64,000 bases of DNA from Firmicutes bacterium UBA5010 (GCA_002396645.1 DGYI01000047.1:3725-67724), one strand, 5' to 3'; positions 9,737 through 20,233 are shown, counted from the first letter of the stretch. Notes: a model not told the origin generated them from the letters alone. Numbers and translations: made by a program.

Positions 9737-9792
9737 TATCATAGTCTCAGTAAGCTGAGTCATTGTTAATATCGTACCGATATTATATCATA
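9737..9792 (+). repeat. Two-hairpin repeat, copy at 9.7 kb
   Basis: TATCATAG, then hairpin 1 (CTCAG taag CTGAG), CATT, hairpin 2 (AATATCG tac CGATATT), then ATATCATA. The preceding 40 bases (from about 9698) look like the tail of a tandem copy: they contain GAGTTATTGATATTATATCATA. It lies upstream of the TerB operon start. Confidence 0.75.
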
Positions 9793-9889
9793 ATCCCGAA
9801 TCAAAAGCAAACGTTTGTTTGGTTTTTTTAGCAAACCAAGTTTCCGCTCTCTTTTAACATGAAAGAAAACTTTACTATTAAATAAAAAA

Positions 9890-9918
9890 GAACACAGGAA
9901 ATCTTCTATCCTGTGTTC
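9890..9918 (-). terminator. Terminator of the APC permease gene
   Basis: A perfect 10-bp stem GAACACAGGA / TCCTGTGTTC with a 9-base loop, followed on the minus strand by six T. The 411-bp gap 9565-9975 holds this terminator, the 9.7-kb repeat copy and one arm of a 16-bp inverted repeat (9825-9840). I see no gene in it. Confidence 0.85.
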
Positions 9919-9975
9919 ATAGTCTCTCAATGCATATATCATGAAACTATATCATGATTTTTAATATTACTTATC

Positions 9976-11280
9976 TTACACTTTTTTATTTTTTAAATAG
10001 TAATATACAGGAAGTCCCACAAGTGTTACGGCTATTCCTACAAACGAACGAAGCGGAGCCGTAAAAATTGTACTTCCAAGTATGTATAAGCCACCCAGTA
10101 TTCCTATAAGCGGAACTATAGGGTATAAAGGCACTGTATATCCGGAGCCCTTTCCATGCTTGCGTCTTAAAATAAATACACCCGCCACGCCCATAACAAA
10201 GAAAATCCAGAGAACAAATATAAGCATATCTGTAAGTGTATTGAAACTTCCGGATAATATGTAGATAACCGCCAAAATACTTTCTAATATCAATGCATTA
10301 GCCGGAGTTTTAAATTTAGGATGAATCTTTGCCAAAAAACCTGAAAACGGCAATGCTCTGCGTTCTCCCATAGCTTGCGGTACACGCGCTGCCGTCATCA
10401 GATACCCATTAAGAGAACCAAAAACAGAAACCATAATACCTGCTGTTATAAATGCTCCTCCCGCCGAGCCGAAAAGTGCATTTGCAGCATCAGCTCCCGG
10501 AGTTTCAGAGCTTATAATGACGTCCTGAGGAAGTGTAAAGAATATAGCCATGTTGAAAACAGCATATATGATTATTACAAATAAAACCCCGCCTGCTATA
10601 ATCATAGGCAATTTTTTCTCAGGATTTTTAATTTCTCCTGTCATATTAGTTACTCCTATCCAGCCATCGTAAGCCCATAAGGTACCGAGTATAGCTGCCC
10701 CAAAGCCTGCGGAAGCCTTAGCACCTGTCAGTTCAAGCCCTGCACTTCCCGGTGCTATACCGCTTAAAAGTCCTACCCCGATTATTGCTATTACAGGAAT
10801 CAGCTTTCCTATAGTAGCTATAATTTGAATATAAGAGCCGTATTTTGTTGATAAAATATTCATAATTAACAGAAATGCCAATACTCCCAAAGCCAGAATC
10901 TTTTGCTCAAATGGATCAAGAGGCAGAAAAAATGCCGAATAGGTAGCGAAAGCTATAGTCTGGGCAGCTACAGATGCCGGATATGATATAACAGATTGAA
11001 CCCAGCCAAGCAAGAATCCCCATTTTTCTCCGTATAATTCTTCTAAGTAGACATACAGCCCTCCGTTTTTAGGGATAGCTGCTGATATTTCCGCGACAGA
11101 TAATGCAGATGCAAGGGTTATTATACCTCCTGCAAGCCATGCTAAAATACTCATCATCGGGCTTCCGGCATCATTTAAAACTATCCCGGGCTTTAAGAAT
11201 ATGCCCGATCCGATTATCATTCCTACGACGATTGCTAAAGCTCCAAGTGAGCTTACATTTTTTTGTATTTTCTCTCTCAT
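9976..11280 (-). CDS. APC-family amino acid permease (SteT/LAT-like)
   Basis: A 434-residue membrane protein with about 12 hydrophobic segments. The first contains the APC signature GMIIGSGIFLKPG, and AEISAAIPKNGGLYVYLEELYGEKWGFLLGW follows in the second and third. This is the arrangement of the L-type amino-acid transporter branch, such as the Bacillus serine/threonine exchanger SteT. Substrate is not certain. ATG 11280 follows AAAGGAAAC. It is a single gene with its own terminator, between the TerB module and an unknown protein. Confidence 0.88.
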   Translation of the reverse strand: MREKIQKNVSSLGALAIVVGMIIGSGIFLKPGIVLNDAGSPMMSILAWLAGGIITLASALSVAEISAAIPKNGGLYVYLEELYGEKWGFLLGWVQSVISYPASVAAQTIAFATYSAFFLPLDPFEQKILALGVLAFLLIMNILSTKYGSYIQIIATIGKLIPVIAIIGVGLLSGIAPGSAGLELTGAKASAGFGAAILGTLWAYDGWIGVTNMTGEIKNPEKKLPMIIAGGVLFVIIIYAVFNMAIFFTLPQDVIISSETPGADAANALFGSAGGAFITAGIMVSVFGSLNGYLMTAARVPQAMGERRALPFSGFLAKIHPKFKTPANALILESILAVIYILSGSFNTLTDMLIFVLWIFFVMGVAGVFILRRKHGKGSGYTVPLYPIVPLIGILGGLYILGSTIFTAPLRSFVGIAVTLVGLPVYYYLKNKKV

Positions 11281-11494
11281 AAAAGTTTCCTTTCGAATAT
11301 ATTTTCAGTACATTTCATATAATAAATTTGGCATAACTAAGCTCTTAGCATGAAATATTTCACGTCATGAAAATCCTTTCATACTATCTATTATCATTAT
11401 GCAACTTCATGGCATAATATGAAATTAGTCAATATTAAAACACCAAGTCTACTTAAAGATATATTTCCCAAAATAAGACTTTTAAACAATATAA
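11281..11494. other. Intergenic region upstream of the permease
   Basis: No gene seen. It holds short inverted repeats, such as ATGAAATATTTCACGTCAT near 11350, that could be part of the permease promoter region. The rest of the 455-bp gap is the three-hairpin repeat (11495-11577) and one arm of a 16-bp inverted repeat (11628-11643). Confidence 0.5.
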
Positions 11495-11577
11495 AAAGCG
11501 AAACTTGTTTCGCTTTATGGAAAAATCGTTCCGATTCTTCATTATCACATGGGAAAGAGAACTTTCCCATGTGATAA
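11495..11577 (-). repeat. Three-hairpin repeat, copy A
   Basis: Hairpin a is AAAGCGAAAC tt GTTTCGCTTT (10-bp perfect stem). Hairpin b spans 11517-11542 (ATGGAA..TTCAT with GATT/AATC). Hairpin c is a perfect 16-bp stem (11542-11557 with 11562-11577, loop agaa). Read on the minus strand it ends with hairpin a followed by TTTTT, so it can terminate the upstream minus-strand gene. Sister copies are at 1, 22243 and 25841. Confidence 0.85.
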
Positions 11578-11735
11578 AAAAGATTTCATAAATTAATATG
11601 AAATCTCAGATTGTTGATTTATGGCTTCTTGGTTTGCTAAAAATCAATAAGACATTACAGCTTCGTTATAAATTTTTTAAATAACTTCAAATATTGACAT
11701 AAACAAGCCAAAAAGTAAATGGGGCTAGATCATTC

Positions 11736-12278
11736 TTAATCCACTATCTCAAACGTAAATACAACGGGGTTTACAATATTTTCGCTAAGGGGAGACACAT
11801 CTACTGACTTAATCTTCAGTTTTATTCCTAACGCTTTTTGGTATTCATACAAACGCCCACCTGCACATCTTTCAAAATATGTTTCAATTGATGCTGGAAA
11901 TTGAAACATTCCTTTTGGCGCATGCTTGTAGTATCCATGGTTACAGGCAAAAGTAACTGTTATTGTATTATCATCGTTCAAAACGGCTGTTCTGCCAAAG
12001 GTATTTGTAAATAGTTCCAGCCTTTCAGCAAGGTGCTTGTCAGCGTGTTCAAGTGCAAAGGCTTTGCGTTCTTTATCATACCCGGTACCTCTACAGCTTC
12101 CGTTTTGCTCGTATAACCGGAAGCGTTGCTCCCTAGTTAACTGTTCTTCCATCGCTTTTATAAATTTTTCGTCGCATTCGTTTCCTTTATATGTTTGAAC
12201 AATGTGCTCAAACGAAGGCAATATATCGTCAGGAATTTCATTTTTACGCATTCGCATAATTTTCATCATAGTTTTCAT
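11736..12278 (-). CDS. Uncharacterised protein with conserved-looking Cys motifs
   Basis: A protein of about 180 residues that I do not recognise. Three Cys-containing segments stand out: NGSCRGTGYDKERKAF, FACNHGYYKHAPKGMF and FERCAGGRLYEYQKALG. They could bind a metal or form a catalytic site. No signal peptide or membrane segment is seen. GTG 12293 and ATG 12278 are both possible starts and neither has a strong ribosome binding site; I prefer ATG. It is predicted cytoplasmic and monocistronic, ending in the region of repeat copy A. The function is unknown. Confidence 0.6.
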   Translation of the reverse strand: MKTMMKIMRMRKNEIPDDILPSFEHIVQTYKGNECDEKFIKAMEEQLTREQRFRLYEQNGSCRGTGYDKERKAFALEHADKHLAERLELFTNTFGRTAVLNDDNTITVTFACNHGYYKHAPKGMFQFPASIETYFERCAGGRLYEYQKALGIKLKIKSVDVSPLSENIVNPVVFTFEIVD

Positions 12279-12456
12279 ATATATACCATCCACTTTAATA
12301 TCAATCTCAAGATAATACGAAATTTGTTCGTTACATCATAAAATTAGTATATCATACCAAATATTTCTTTTCTTCATTTTAAATATGAAATTAATTCAAC
12401 CAGTTCACATATTATTCGACAAATCTTATCTAAATTATAACACGATTCATACAAAA

Positions 12457-12487
12457 AAGCTATCGGCATATAAATGTCGACAGCCTT
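12457..12487 (-). terminator. Terminator of fhs
   Basis: An imperfect stem AAGGCTGTCGACAT / ATGCCGATAGCTT with a short loop, followed on the minus strand by TTTTTTG, 11 bp after the fhs stop codon. Confidence 0.7.
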
Positions 12488-12497
12488 ATTATATTTT

Positions 12498-14183
12498 TTA
12501 GAATAAACCTTTTATTCTGCCGTCTTCATCAACATCTATAAACTCTGCCGATGGAACTTTCGGAAGTCCCGGCATTTTCATTATATCTCCTGTCAATGCA
12601 ACTAAGAATCCTGCTCCTATTGAAGGTGTTATATCTCTTACTGTTACTTTAAAGCCTGTAGGTCTGCCTAATTTTTTAGAATCATCAGTTAAAGAATACT
12701 GATTCTTAGCCATACAAATTGGTAGATTACCAAAGCCTAATTTTTCAAAGTTAGCTATTTCCTTACTTGCTTTTGGTGAGAATTCAACATCATCCGCTCC
12801 GTAAATTTTTGTAGCTATAGCCTTTATCTTCTCTTTAATAGGTAAATTTACATCATAAGTAAACTCCATTTTACTTTCTGTTTCAGTAAGTCTCAGAACC
12901 TCATTAGCTACTTCAACTCCACCTTTTCCACCATTTGCCCATACATCTGAAAGTGCTACATTAACTCCGAGTTCTCTGCATCTGTCTTCTACTAATTTAA
13001 GCTCTGCTGCTGAATCTGTAGGGAATTTATTTATAGCAACAACTGCCGGAAGGTTAAATACCTTAGTTATATTCTCAACATGCTTTAACAAGTTTGGAAG
13101 TCCTTTTTCCAAAGCTTGAAGATTTTCATTATTCAAGTCAGCCTTTTCAACACCACCGTTATATTTTAATGCTCTTATAGTAGCAACAATTATAACTGCA
13201 CTCGGTCTGATTCCTGACATACGGCATTTGATATCTATGAATTTTTCTGCTCCGAGGTCTGCTCCGAAACCTGCTTCTGTAACAACGTAATCTGCCATTT
13301 TTGATGCCATTTTTGTAGCCATTACACTGTTACATCCATGAGCTATATTAGCAAAAGGTCCGCCGTGAACAAATGCCGGAGTTCCTTCTAAAGTTTGAAC
13401 TAAATTCGGTTTTAAAGCGTCCTTCAACAAAGCTGCCAAAGCTCCCTGAGCATTTAAATCTCCTGCTGTTACGGGCTCTCCATCCGTATTGTATGCAACT
13501 ATTATTTTAGCTATTCTTTCTTTCAAATCTATAATATCATTTGATAAGCAAAATACCGCCATTATCTCTGATGCCACTGTTATATCAAATCCGTCTTCTC
13601 TTGGAACTCCTTCTGTCTTTCCGCCCATGCCGCTTATTATGCGTCTTAGCTGTCTGTCATTCATATCCACAGCTCTTCTCCAAGAAATTCTTCTCACATC
13701 AATATTTAACTTATTTCCTTGGTGAATATGGTTATCAAGCATAGCTGCCAAAAGGTTGTTTGCAGCACCTATAGCGTGTAAATCTCCCGTAAAGTGAAGA
13801 TTTATATCTTCCATAGGAACTACCTGCGCATATCCTCCGCCTGCCGCTCCGCCTTTAACACCGAATACCGGTCCCAATGATGGCTCTCTTAAGGCTACTA
13901 TAGTTTTTTTGCCAAGGAAAGACAATGCATCTGCAACACCTATAGTTGTTGTTGTCTTACCTTCTCCTGCCGGAGTCGGATTGATTGCAGTTACTAAAAT
14001 TACTTTTGCGTTTTTGTTATCCTTAAGCTCGTTATTTAAGTATCTATAGTCAATTTTTGCCTTATACTTACCATAGTTTTCAACGTACTTATCAGGAATA
14101 CCGATCTTATCCGCTATTTGGTTAATTTCTTTCATTTCCGCTTTTTGTGCGATTTCAATATCTGTTAAAAATTTTTCTGCCAT
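12498..14183 (-). CDS. fhs: Formate-tetrahydrofolate ligase
   Basis: A 561-residue enzyme that makes 10-formyl-THF from formate, THF and ATP. This is the entry of formate into one-carbon metabolism (Wood-Ljungdahl methyl branch, purine synthesis, glycine/purine fermentation). The P-loop [13 protein letters not shown] and the following [23 protein letters not shown] and [11 protein letters not shown] are textbook for the family, and length is typical (about 556). The start ATG 14183 follows TAGGAGG. It is divergent from a formate/nitrite channel, which suggests that formate import or export and activation are managed together. Confidence 0.97.
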   Translation of the reverse strand: MAEKFLTDIEIAQKAEMKEINQIADKIGIPDKYVENYGKYKAKIDYRYLNNELKDNKNAKVILVTAINPTPAGEGKTTTTIGVADALSFLGKKTIVALREPSLGPVFGVKGGAAGGGYAQVVPMEDINLHFTGDLHAIGAANNLLAAMLDNHIHQGNKLNIDVRRISWRRAVDMNDRQLRRIISGMGGKTEGVPREDGFDITVASEIMAVFCLSNDIIDLKERIAKIIVAYNTDGEPVTAGDLNAQGALAALLKDALKPNLVQTLEGTPAFVHGGPFANIAHGCNSVMATKMASKMADYVVTEAGFGADLGAEKFIDIKCRMSGIRPSAVIIVATIRALKYNGGVEKADLNNENLQALEKGLPNLLKHVENITKVFNLPAVVAINKFPTDSAAELKLVEDRCRELGVNVALSDVWANGGKGGVEVANEVLRLTETESKMEFTYDVNLPIKEKIKAIATKIYGADDVEFSPKASKEIANFEKLGFGNLPICMAKNQYSLTDDSKKLGRPTGFKVTVRDITPSIGAGFLVALTGDIMKMPGLPKVPSAEFIDVDEDGRIKGLF

Positions 14184-14601
14184 AATATCCTCCTAATAAT
14201 TTTAATTACTTTATAATAAACATTAAACGATTGAAAAACGTCTATGCTTTTATACTAATTATTCCAATATCCTATATTTTAATTATAAAAAATTTTGTCG
14301 ATAAAACGTCTATGTATGATAATTTATTATACTGATATATTTTAATTAAAAAAACATCAAAATGTCAATATTATTTTTCTATACTCGGCAATTTCAAAAA
14401 TTTATCGTTTTCATATTGAAATTATTCCTAATATACTATATCATTAACTAGTATGATTTGTCGATAGGTTTTATATATTTGGTGAAATTTTATCGTGCTA
14501 ATCTAAATTACAAGAGCGTGGTATACGCCGGGATTATCCCGCACATTAAAATATTAACATAATAAAGTTTCAATAAGATTTGAAACTATTTGGAGGTTTG
14601 T
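14184..14601. promoter_or_regulatory. fhs-focA divergent regulatory region
   Basis: A gap of 418 bp without a gene. On the fhs side a 12-bp direct repeat CATAGACGTTTT (minus strand) occurs at 14235-14246 and 14303-14314. The 10-mer tttgtcgata occurs at 14294-14303 and 14457-14466, once on each side. In the focA leader a GC-rich patch (14518-14546) can form GCGT ggtat ACGC and CGGGA tta TCCCG hairpins. I do not recognise a known riboswitch. These are candidate operator and leader elements, possibly for the BTAD regulator encoded after focA. Confidence 0.45.
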
Positions 14602-15348
14602 ATGTCAAGCAACTATTTAACACCGAAGGAAACTGCCGATTATGTATCTGAGCTGTCAGTCATAAAAGCGGGCATGGGCGTAAAAAAGAGATTTTTACTA
14701 AGCTTCATGGCAGGAGTTTTTATCTCTTTAGGCAGCCAAGGTTTTCTTACAATTTATAGCAATCTTTTTTTAAGAGCCGCTGTTTTTCCTGTAGGATTAA
14801 TGCTTATAGTATTAGTTGGCGGAGAACTTTTTACAGGTAACTGTTTAATGACATTTGGTATTTTAAACAAAAAAATAAATTGGAGAAGTTTCGCTTCGAG
14901 TATTTCTCAGGTATTTATAGGTAATTTAATAGGCTCATTATTTGTAGTATTAGTAGTATATTTTTCGGGAATGTACAAGCCCGGTTCCGTTCTTGCGGAT
15001 ACTATTGCAGCAGTAGCAAAAGCAAAGGTTTCTCTTACATTTACTCAAATATTATTAAAGGGTATTCTTTGCAACATACTTGTGGCTTTGGGAGTTTGGT
15101 TTGCTTATACAGCAAAAGATACAACAGGCAGACTTTTTGGATGTTGGTTTCCTGTTATGCTCTTTGTGCTTTGCGGATACGAGCACTGTGTTGCAAATAT
15201 GTTCTTCTTGCCTCTTGGAGCTTTAGTTGATAACAGCATCAGCATTACTCAAATAATAGGCAATATTATACCTGCAACTATCGGAAACTTTATAGGCGGA
15301 GGACTGTTGATTCCGGTTTTCTACCATTATGCATACAATAAATATTAA
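14602..15348 (+). CDS. focA: Formate/nitrite transporter (FNT family)
   Basis: A 248-residue membrane channel protein with six hydrophobic segments. FNT landmarks include an N-terminal LTPKETADYV, GGELFTGNCLMT in the second membrane region and GYEHCVANMFFLPLG near the end. FNT proteins are pentameric channels for formate, nitrite or HS-. The divergent fhs gene favours formate. ATG 14602 has GGAGG six bases upstream; the upstream TTG at 14590 precedes that site and is unlikely. Only 34 bp separate it from the following regulator gene, so the two are probably one transcript. Confidence 0.92.
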   Translation: MSSNYLTPKETADYVSELSVIKAGMGVKKRFLLSFMAGVFISLGSQGFLTIYSNLFLRAAVFPVGLMLIVLVGGELFTGNCLMTFGILNKKINWRSFASSISQVFIGNLIGSLFVVLVVYFSGMYKPGSVLADTIAAVAKAKVSLTFTQILLKGILCNILVALGVWFAYTAKDTTGRLFGCWFPVMLFVLCGYEHCVANMFFLPLGALVDNSISITQIIGNIIPATIGNFIGGGLLIPVFYHYAYNKY

Positions 15349-15382
15349 TTTGTTTTTATGATCAGTGATTAAGGAGCTGTCT

Positions 15383-18163
15383 ATGGATATTATTAATGTT
15401 AATCTTCTTGGAAATCCTGCTGTTAATTATAAAAATAACATTATCAGCTTCCCCTATAAAAAAGCAGAAGCTTTGTTTTACTATGTCTGCGTAAACAAAA
15501 ACATAACAAGGGAAGAAGCTATAAATATACTGTGGATTGACTGCGAAGAAGTATTGGCAAAAAAGAATTTAAGAGACGCTCTTTATAAAATAAGAAAAAT
15601 ATTCGGAGAAAATATTTTTTTATCTACTAAAAAATCAATCATATCTATAAATACGGATATGATTGATTTAGATATAGATAATATAAATCAAAATAATATC
15701 ACAGAGCTTTATAAGGGTGATTTTTTATCAAATTTATCAATTAAAGATGGTTTTGAATTTGAAAATTGGATGCTCAGCAAAAGAGAGGAATACAAAAATC
15801 TTTATATTAAAAAGATAAATATTTTATTAAATGAAATGGTCAGTATACGCAACTTTAGCATGGTACAAGCCTATAGCGATATTCTGATTTCAAATGATCC
15901 ATATAATGAAAAAATATATAGAGAAATAATGAAAATATATGCTCTGAACGGTGATTATAACAAGGCAATTAAACTATATTCGGATTTATGCAGGATATTA
16001 AAGCAGGATTTAAGCATTGAGCCTGAATTAATCACAAAAAATATGTATGCGGAAATACTCAAATTAAAAAATATAGAATATTCAGATGATAATAATTCAA
16101 ATTACTTCTACGGAAGATTTGATGAAATATATAAACTTACGAACAGCATAAACAATTATTACAGCAGCGAAAGTCTGTCTGTTGTAATATCAGGTGAAGC
16201 AGGAATAGGAAAAACCGCTTTAATCAATAAAATAACAAGCTTAACAGACAACAATAAATTTATTGTATTAAGCTCAAGCTGCTATAATGCTGAAAAAGAA
16301 TTTTCTCTGAAACCTTGGCAAAGTATTTTCAGGACCTTGAGCGAATATACAAAATCCGACTTTTTTGAAAAAATTGATACAACAAGGTACGGCATTGCAA
16401 TTGATGCTATAGTAGATTTGATTACTAAAATATCATATAATAAAAAATTAATATTTGTTTTTGATGATATCCAATGGATGGATGATATGAGTAAATCTTT
16501 ACTGAGCAACATCCTTTTTAAACTCGGCAATAAAAATGTTATGATGATTGCAGCATACAGAAATGATTATGAGGACACTGTATCTAAATTTACTGTTCCA
16601 TTAATCGTTAAAGGGCTTCTCACAGAAATAAATCTCAAGCGATTTACAAAAGAAGAAGTCAAAGAAATTATAAATCACAGCTTACCAGATATTAAGAATG
16701 AGAAATCAATCCTTGAAAGAATATATAAGGATACGGAAGGCAATGCACTTTTTTTGATAGAGCTTATAAAGACTATTAAAGAAAAGGGATATACAAATGA
16801 ATTATCTCTCAAGGCTGCAAATATAATAAAAAGCAGAATTATAGATTTGACTAAGAATGAAATTTCCGTTTTAAATGCTGTTTCAATCTTTTTCGATAAA
16901 GCAAGCATAGATGATTTAAAAAATCTTATAAAGCTTGATGAGCTTGAAATATATGAGACAATAGAGCTATTGCAGTCAAAATATTTAATCAACGAAAATA
17001 TAAATGATGCTGAAATCCATTACTCATTTACACATCAAAAAATCAGAGATTATGTGTATGAAATGCAGTCCTTAGGCAAAAGACAGGTGCTTCATAAGAA
17101 GGCAGCCCTTCTCTTTGAAGAAAGATATAAGAGAAATAAAGATTCAAATTTATACTCAAATTTAATCTATCATTTTGAAAAAGCCAAGGATAAGCATTCA
17201 GCATTAAAATATAAAACAGAATACCTCAAGGAATTTTATACTGTATATAATGAAATATTCCCTATTATATCCTCTGATTTTAAGCCTTACAGCGACAATA
17301 AGGAATTATCTGATGAAAAAACTTTATTAGATTTGTACCATGAAATCGAAAGCTTAGAAGAAACTGAAAAGGAAGACACACTTTGCCTAAAAATGGAAAT
17401 AAGCTATATTCTAGGAAGGTTTTATATAGCAAACGGAGAATACGATAAGGCTCTGAAAAGCATAAATATAAGCAAAGACATAGCTATCAGCTTAGATAAT
17501 AAAAAATATATATTATCGAATTATAAACAGATAATATTTTACTGCATACAAGTAAATGAGCTTGATAAAATGAAGTTCTACATTGACAAAATTATTGATA
17601 TTGTAGGTATTGAAGGTGTAAATGAAGAAATAGGAACAGTGCTCAGGCTTTATGGATTGTACTATATTAAGATAAAGGACTATGAAAAAGCAAATGAGCT
17701 TTTGCTCAAGGCTATAGATATATTTTCAAGCTTAAACAGCATTGATAATAAATATTCTTTGAGCTTGGCAGCTTGCTACAACTACTTAGGCCAAATGAAC
17801 AAATATACGGAAAATTATGAGGATGCATATAAATATTTTCTAAAATCTATTGAAATATGCAATAAAAATTATATAACAAACGGACTGGGTATATTCTACT
17901 CTAATGCAGGTCAGGTTTTATATCAATTAAAAAATTATGACAAAGCATATGAATATTTATCCGAAGCTATAAATTATTTCATAAAAAATAATGCACTTTG
18001 GGGCAGAGACATAGCTGAATGTTATCTTACACTGTTGGAAATAAAAAAGGGCAGCAGACAGGATGCTTTAAAGCATTTTGAAATTGCAAAAGAATTAGGC
18101 AAAAAAATAGCAAATCCGATGACACTGGATTTGATAGAAAAAATTTCAAGCGAAATCTTCTGA
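15383..18163 (+). CDS. BTAD / AAA-type ATPase / TPR transcriptional regulator
   Basis: A 926-residue SARP/AfsR-like regulator. Residues 1-90 are a winged-helix DNA-binding domain (LLGNPAV..ISFPYKKAEALFYYV..ITREEAINILW, ending KSIISINTDMI). Residues 95-235 are the BTAD helical domain. An AAA_16 ATPase follows (about 245-520) with Walker A SGEAGIGKTALI and Walker B KLIFVFDDIQWMDD. The rest is TPR-like helices with repeated NYxxAYxYxxxAI patterns. No C-terminal LuxR helix-turn-helix is seen. ATG 15383 follows AAGGAG; the GTG at 15365 lies before it. Linked to focA, it may sense a metabolic signal and control formate genes (inference). Confidence 0.85.
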   Translation: MDIINVNLLGNPAVNYKNNIISFPYKKAEALFYYVCVNKNITREEAINILWIDCEEVLAKKNLRDALYKIRKIFGENIFLSTKKSIISINTDMIDLDIDNINQNNITELYKGDFLSNLSIKDGFEFENWMLSKREEYKNLYIKKINILLNEMVSIRNFSMVQAYSDILISNDPYNEKIYREIMKIYALNGDYNKAIKLYSDLCRILKQDLSIEPELITKNMYAEILKLKNIEYSDDNNSNYFYGRFDEIYKLTNSINNYYSSESLSVVISGEAGIGKTALINKITSLTDNNKFIVLSSSCYNAEKEFSLKPWQSIFRTLSEYTKSDFFEKIDTTRYGIAIDAIVDLITKISYNKKLIFVFDDIQWMDDMSKSLLSNILFKLGNKNVMMIAAYRNDYEDTVSKFTVPLIVKGLLTEINLKRFTKEEVKEIINHSLPDIKNEKSILERIYKDTEGNALFLIELIKTIKEKGYTNELSLKAANIIKSRIIDLTKNEISVLNAVSIFFDKASIDDLKNLIKLDELEIYETIELLQSKYLINENINDAEIHYSFTHQKIRDYVYEMQSLGKRQVLHKKAALLFEERYKRNKDSNLYSNLIYHFEKAKDKHSALKYKTEYLKEFYTVYNEIFPIISSDFKPYSDNKELSDEKTLLDLYHEIESLEETEKEDTLCLKMEISYILGRFYIANGEYDKALKSINISKDIAISLDNKKYILSNYKQIIFYCIQVNELDKMKFYIDKIIDIVGIEGVNEEIGTVLRLYGLYYIKIKDYEKANELLLKAIDIFSSLNSIDNKYSLSLAACYNYLGQMNKYTENYEDAYKYFLKSIEICNKNYITNGLGIFYSNAGQVLYQLKNYDKAYEYLSEAINYFIKNNALWGRDIAECYLTLLEIKKGSRQDALKHFEIAKELGKKIANPMTLDLIEKISSEIF

Positions 18164-18180
18164 TTTCGCTTTGAAATTTT
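18141..18180. terminator. Bidirectional terminator overlapping the regulator's stop
   Basis: A long inverted repeat: AAATTTCAAGCGAAATC pairs with GATTTCGCTTTGAAATTT (one bulge), followed by more T. The TGA stop of the BTAD regulator lies in the loop. It serves the convergent VTT gene as well. Confidence 0.8.
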
Positions 18181-18188
18181 TTTTAATC

Positions 18189-18785
18189 TCATTTTCTATT
18201 TTTTCTTTTTACTATAAATAAATTTGAATTTTCAACTATATATTTAAGTACATAGTTCACAAATATTATTGCTGCGACAAACAAAACAGAGCGCAGAGGA
18301 TTTTCAAAAAAAGATCCTACATTCAGTCCTATAACAGCCAAAGATATAAGCATTATAAATTTTGATGGTATAAGAGCTATTAAAAACTCTTTTGTATTCA
18401 TATTGGCAAGAGCTGAGGCCCCGCTTATCAGAAACGAAGGTGTAAAAGGAAAGCAATATAGAAAAAACAATACAGAGAAATTTTTGGATCTGATTTTTTT
18501 TAGTGCTATGCTGTATTTGCTTTTACTGATTTTCTCTTCAATTTTCTTGCCGCCGATTTTTCTTATCAGCATAAACAAAAGAAAGGAGCCCAGGCAGTTT
18601 CCTATCCAAGAGAACAGATACCCCCAGAAAAATCCAAAAGCGCTTACATTTATAGTGACAAACAGAACTAATGGCAATATAGGTAAAAAAGCCTCAATTA
18701 CAGGCAAAAGTATAGCTATCAAAGGACCGCCCATTTCCACTGCTTTAAGAATCTTCTCACTGTCTATATCATTTAAAAAATCCAT
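18189..18785 (-). CDS. VTT-domain (TVP38/TMEM64, DedA-like) membrane protein
   Basis: A 198-residue integral membrane protein with about five hydrophobic segments. The middle carries the VTT pattern GYLFSWIGNCLGSFLLFMLIRKIGG and the later FCFPFTPSFLISGASALANM-type segment (FLYCFPFTPSFLISGASALANM here). Relatives of the DedA/TMEM64 group act in lipid scrambling or membrane homeostasis; the role here is not known. It has its own transcription unit convergent with the BTAD regulator. Confidence 0.8.
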   Translation of the reverse strand: MDFLNDIDSEKILKAVEMGGPLIAILLPVIEAFLPILPLVLFVTINVSAFGFFWGYLFSWIGNCLGSFLLFMLIRKIGGKKIEEKISKSKYSIALKKIRSKNFSVLFFLYCFPFTPSFLISGASALANMNTKEFLIALIPSKFIMLISLAVIGLNVGSFFENPLRSVLFVAAIIFVNYVLKYIVENSNLFIVKRKNRK

Positions 18786-18886
18786 CTCTTACCTTATCTC
18801 CCGCTAATAGTCTTTCGTATTTCAGATATATTTGTATCGTATCACTTAATTATTAAGAATCCATTAAGAATATATTAAAATTCTTT

Positions 18887-20233
18887 TTATTTAAGCTTTT
18901 CCTCAATAAGTTTTGCCAATTCCTCTGCATATGCCTTTATTTCACTTTGATTATCTCCCTCAATCATAACTCTTACTAACGGCTCTGTGCCGGATGGTCT
19001 TATAAGCACTCTTCCCTTACCTGAAAAATGACTTTCAATCTCATTAATTTTAGCCATTATTATTTCATCATTTAAATAATCATTCTTCTTATCCGGATTA
19101 ATTGTTGCATTTACCAACACTTGCGGCATATCTTTCATAACTGAAGAAAGCTTTGATAATTTGGTTCCTGTTTCCTTCAATACTGACATCAGCTGTATTC
19201 CTGTTAAAAGACCGTCACCGGTAGTATTATAATCTAAAAATATAACATGGCCCGATTGCTCTCCGCCGAGACAATAGCTATTATTTTTCATTTCTTCAAG
19301 CACATATCTGTCTCCAACCTTAGTTTTTATTAAATTTATATCATTTTCTTTCAGAGCTATATCAAGACCCATATTACTCATTACAGTTCCTACAACCGTA
19401 TTATTTTTTAGCATACCCTTTTTCTTTAAATGTAAACCGCAAATAGCAAGTACATGATCACCGTCAACTATATTTCCATTTTCGTCACAGGCAATTAATC
19501 TGTCGGCATCTCCGTCAAATGACAATCCTATATCTGCACCTGTTTCAAGAACAAGTCTTTGAATTTCCTCAGGTTTTGTTGAGCCGCAATTTACATTTAT
19601 ATTAATCCCGTTAGGATCGTTGTGCATAACAAATACTTGGGCTCCAAGTTCATTTAAAAGTTCCGGTGCTGCCTGATATGCCGCACCGTTTCCGCAGTCT
19701 ACCGCAACCTTTATACCTTCGAAATTACCATTTATCGTATCCTTTAAAAAATCCATATACTTTCTAGCCGGATTATCTATTCTTATTTTTCTTCCTACTC
19801 TTCCTCCGGTAGGTATGCTATCTATATCTAAATCATTAAGTATGTACTCTTCAATTGAATTTTCTATTTCATCAGTCAGTTTATACGATTCCTCGTTAAA
19901 AAATTTAATTCCGTTATATTCTACAGGATTATGAGATGCAGATATCATCACTCCGCCATCAGCCTCAAGAATTTTTATAAGACATGCAATGGCAGGAGTA
20001 GGTACAACTCCGACATATAAAACATCTATTCCGGCTGAATTAAGCCCTGCTGATAATGCTCCCTCCAGCATGTCGCCAGATATCCTTGTATCCATTCCGA
20101 CAACCATTTTAGGCCTTTCTTTTCCTTTTGTAAGAAAAAATCCTCCTATTCTTCCAAGCTTATATGCCAAATCCGCTGATAAATCTATATTAGCGACTCC
20201 TCTCACACCATCGGTTCCAAACAGTTTACCCAT
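18887..20233 (-). CDS. glmM: Phosphoglucosamine mutase
   Basis: A 448-residue enzyme converting glucosamine-6-phosphate to glucosamine-1-phosphate for peptidoglycan and surface polymers. [11 protein letters not shown] is at the N-terminus. The phosphoserine loop [18 protein letters not shown], the metal-binding SFDGDADR, and the sugar loop [10 protein letters not shown] with the terminal [15 protein letters not shown] are all intact. ATG 20233 has AGGAGG with good spacing and gives the standard length; the longer frame to 20263 is not needed. It lies 10 bp downstream of an uncharacterised gene and probably shares an operon with rsmF. Confidence 0.96.
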   Translation of the reverse strand: MGKLFGTDGVRGVANIDLSADLAYKLGRIGGFFLTKGKERPKMVVGMDTRISGDMLEGALSAGLNSAGIDVLYVGVVPTPAIACLIKILEADGGVMISASHNPVEYNGIKFFNEESYKLTDEIENSIEEYILNDLDIDSIPTGGRVGRKIRIDNPARKYMDFLKDTINGNFEGIKVAVDCGNGAAYQAAPELLNELGAQVFVMHNDPNGININVNCGSTKPEEIQRLVLETGADIGLSFDGDADRLIACDENGNIVDGDHVLAICGLHLKKKGMLKNNTVVGTVMSNMGLDIALKENDINLIKTKVGDRYVLEEMKNNSYCLGGEQSGHVIFLDYNTTGDGLLTGIQLMSVLKETGTKLSKLSSVMKDMPQVLVNATINPDKKNDYLNDEIIMAKINEIESHFSGKGRVLIRPSGTEPLVRVMIEGDNQSEIKAYAEELAKLIEEKLK

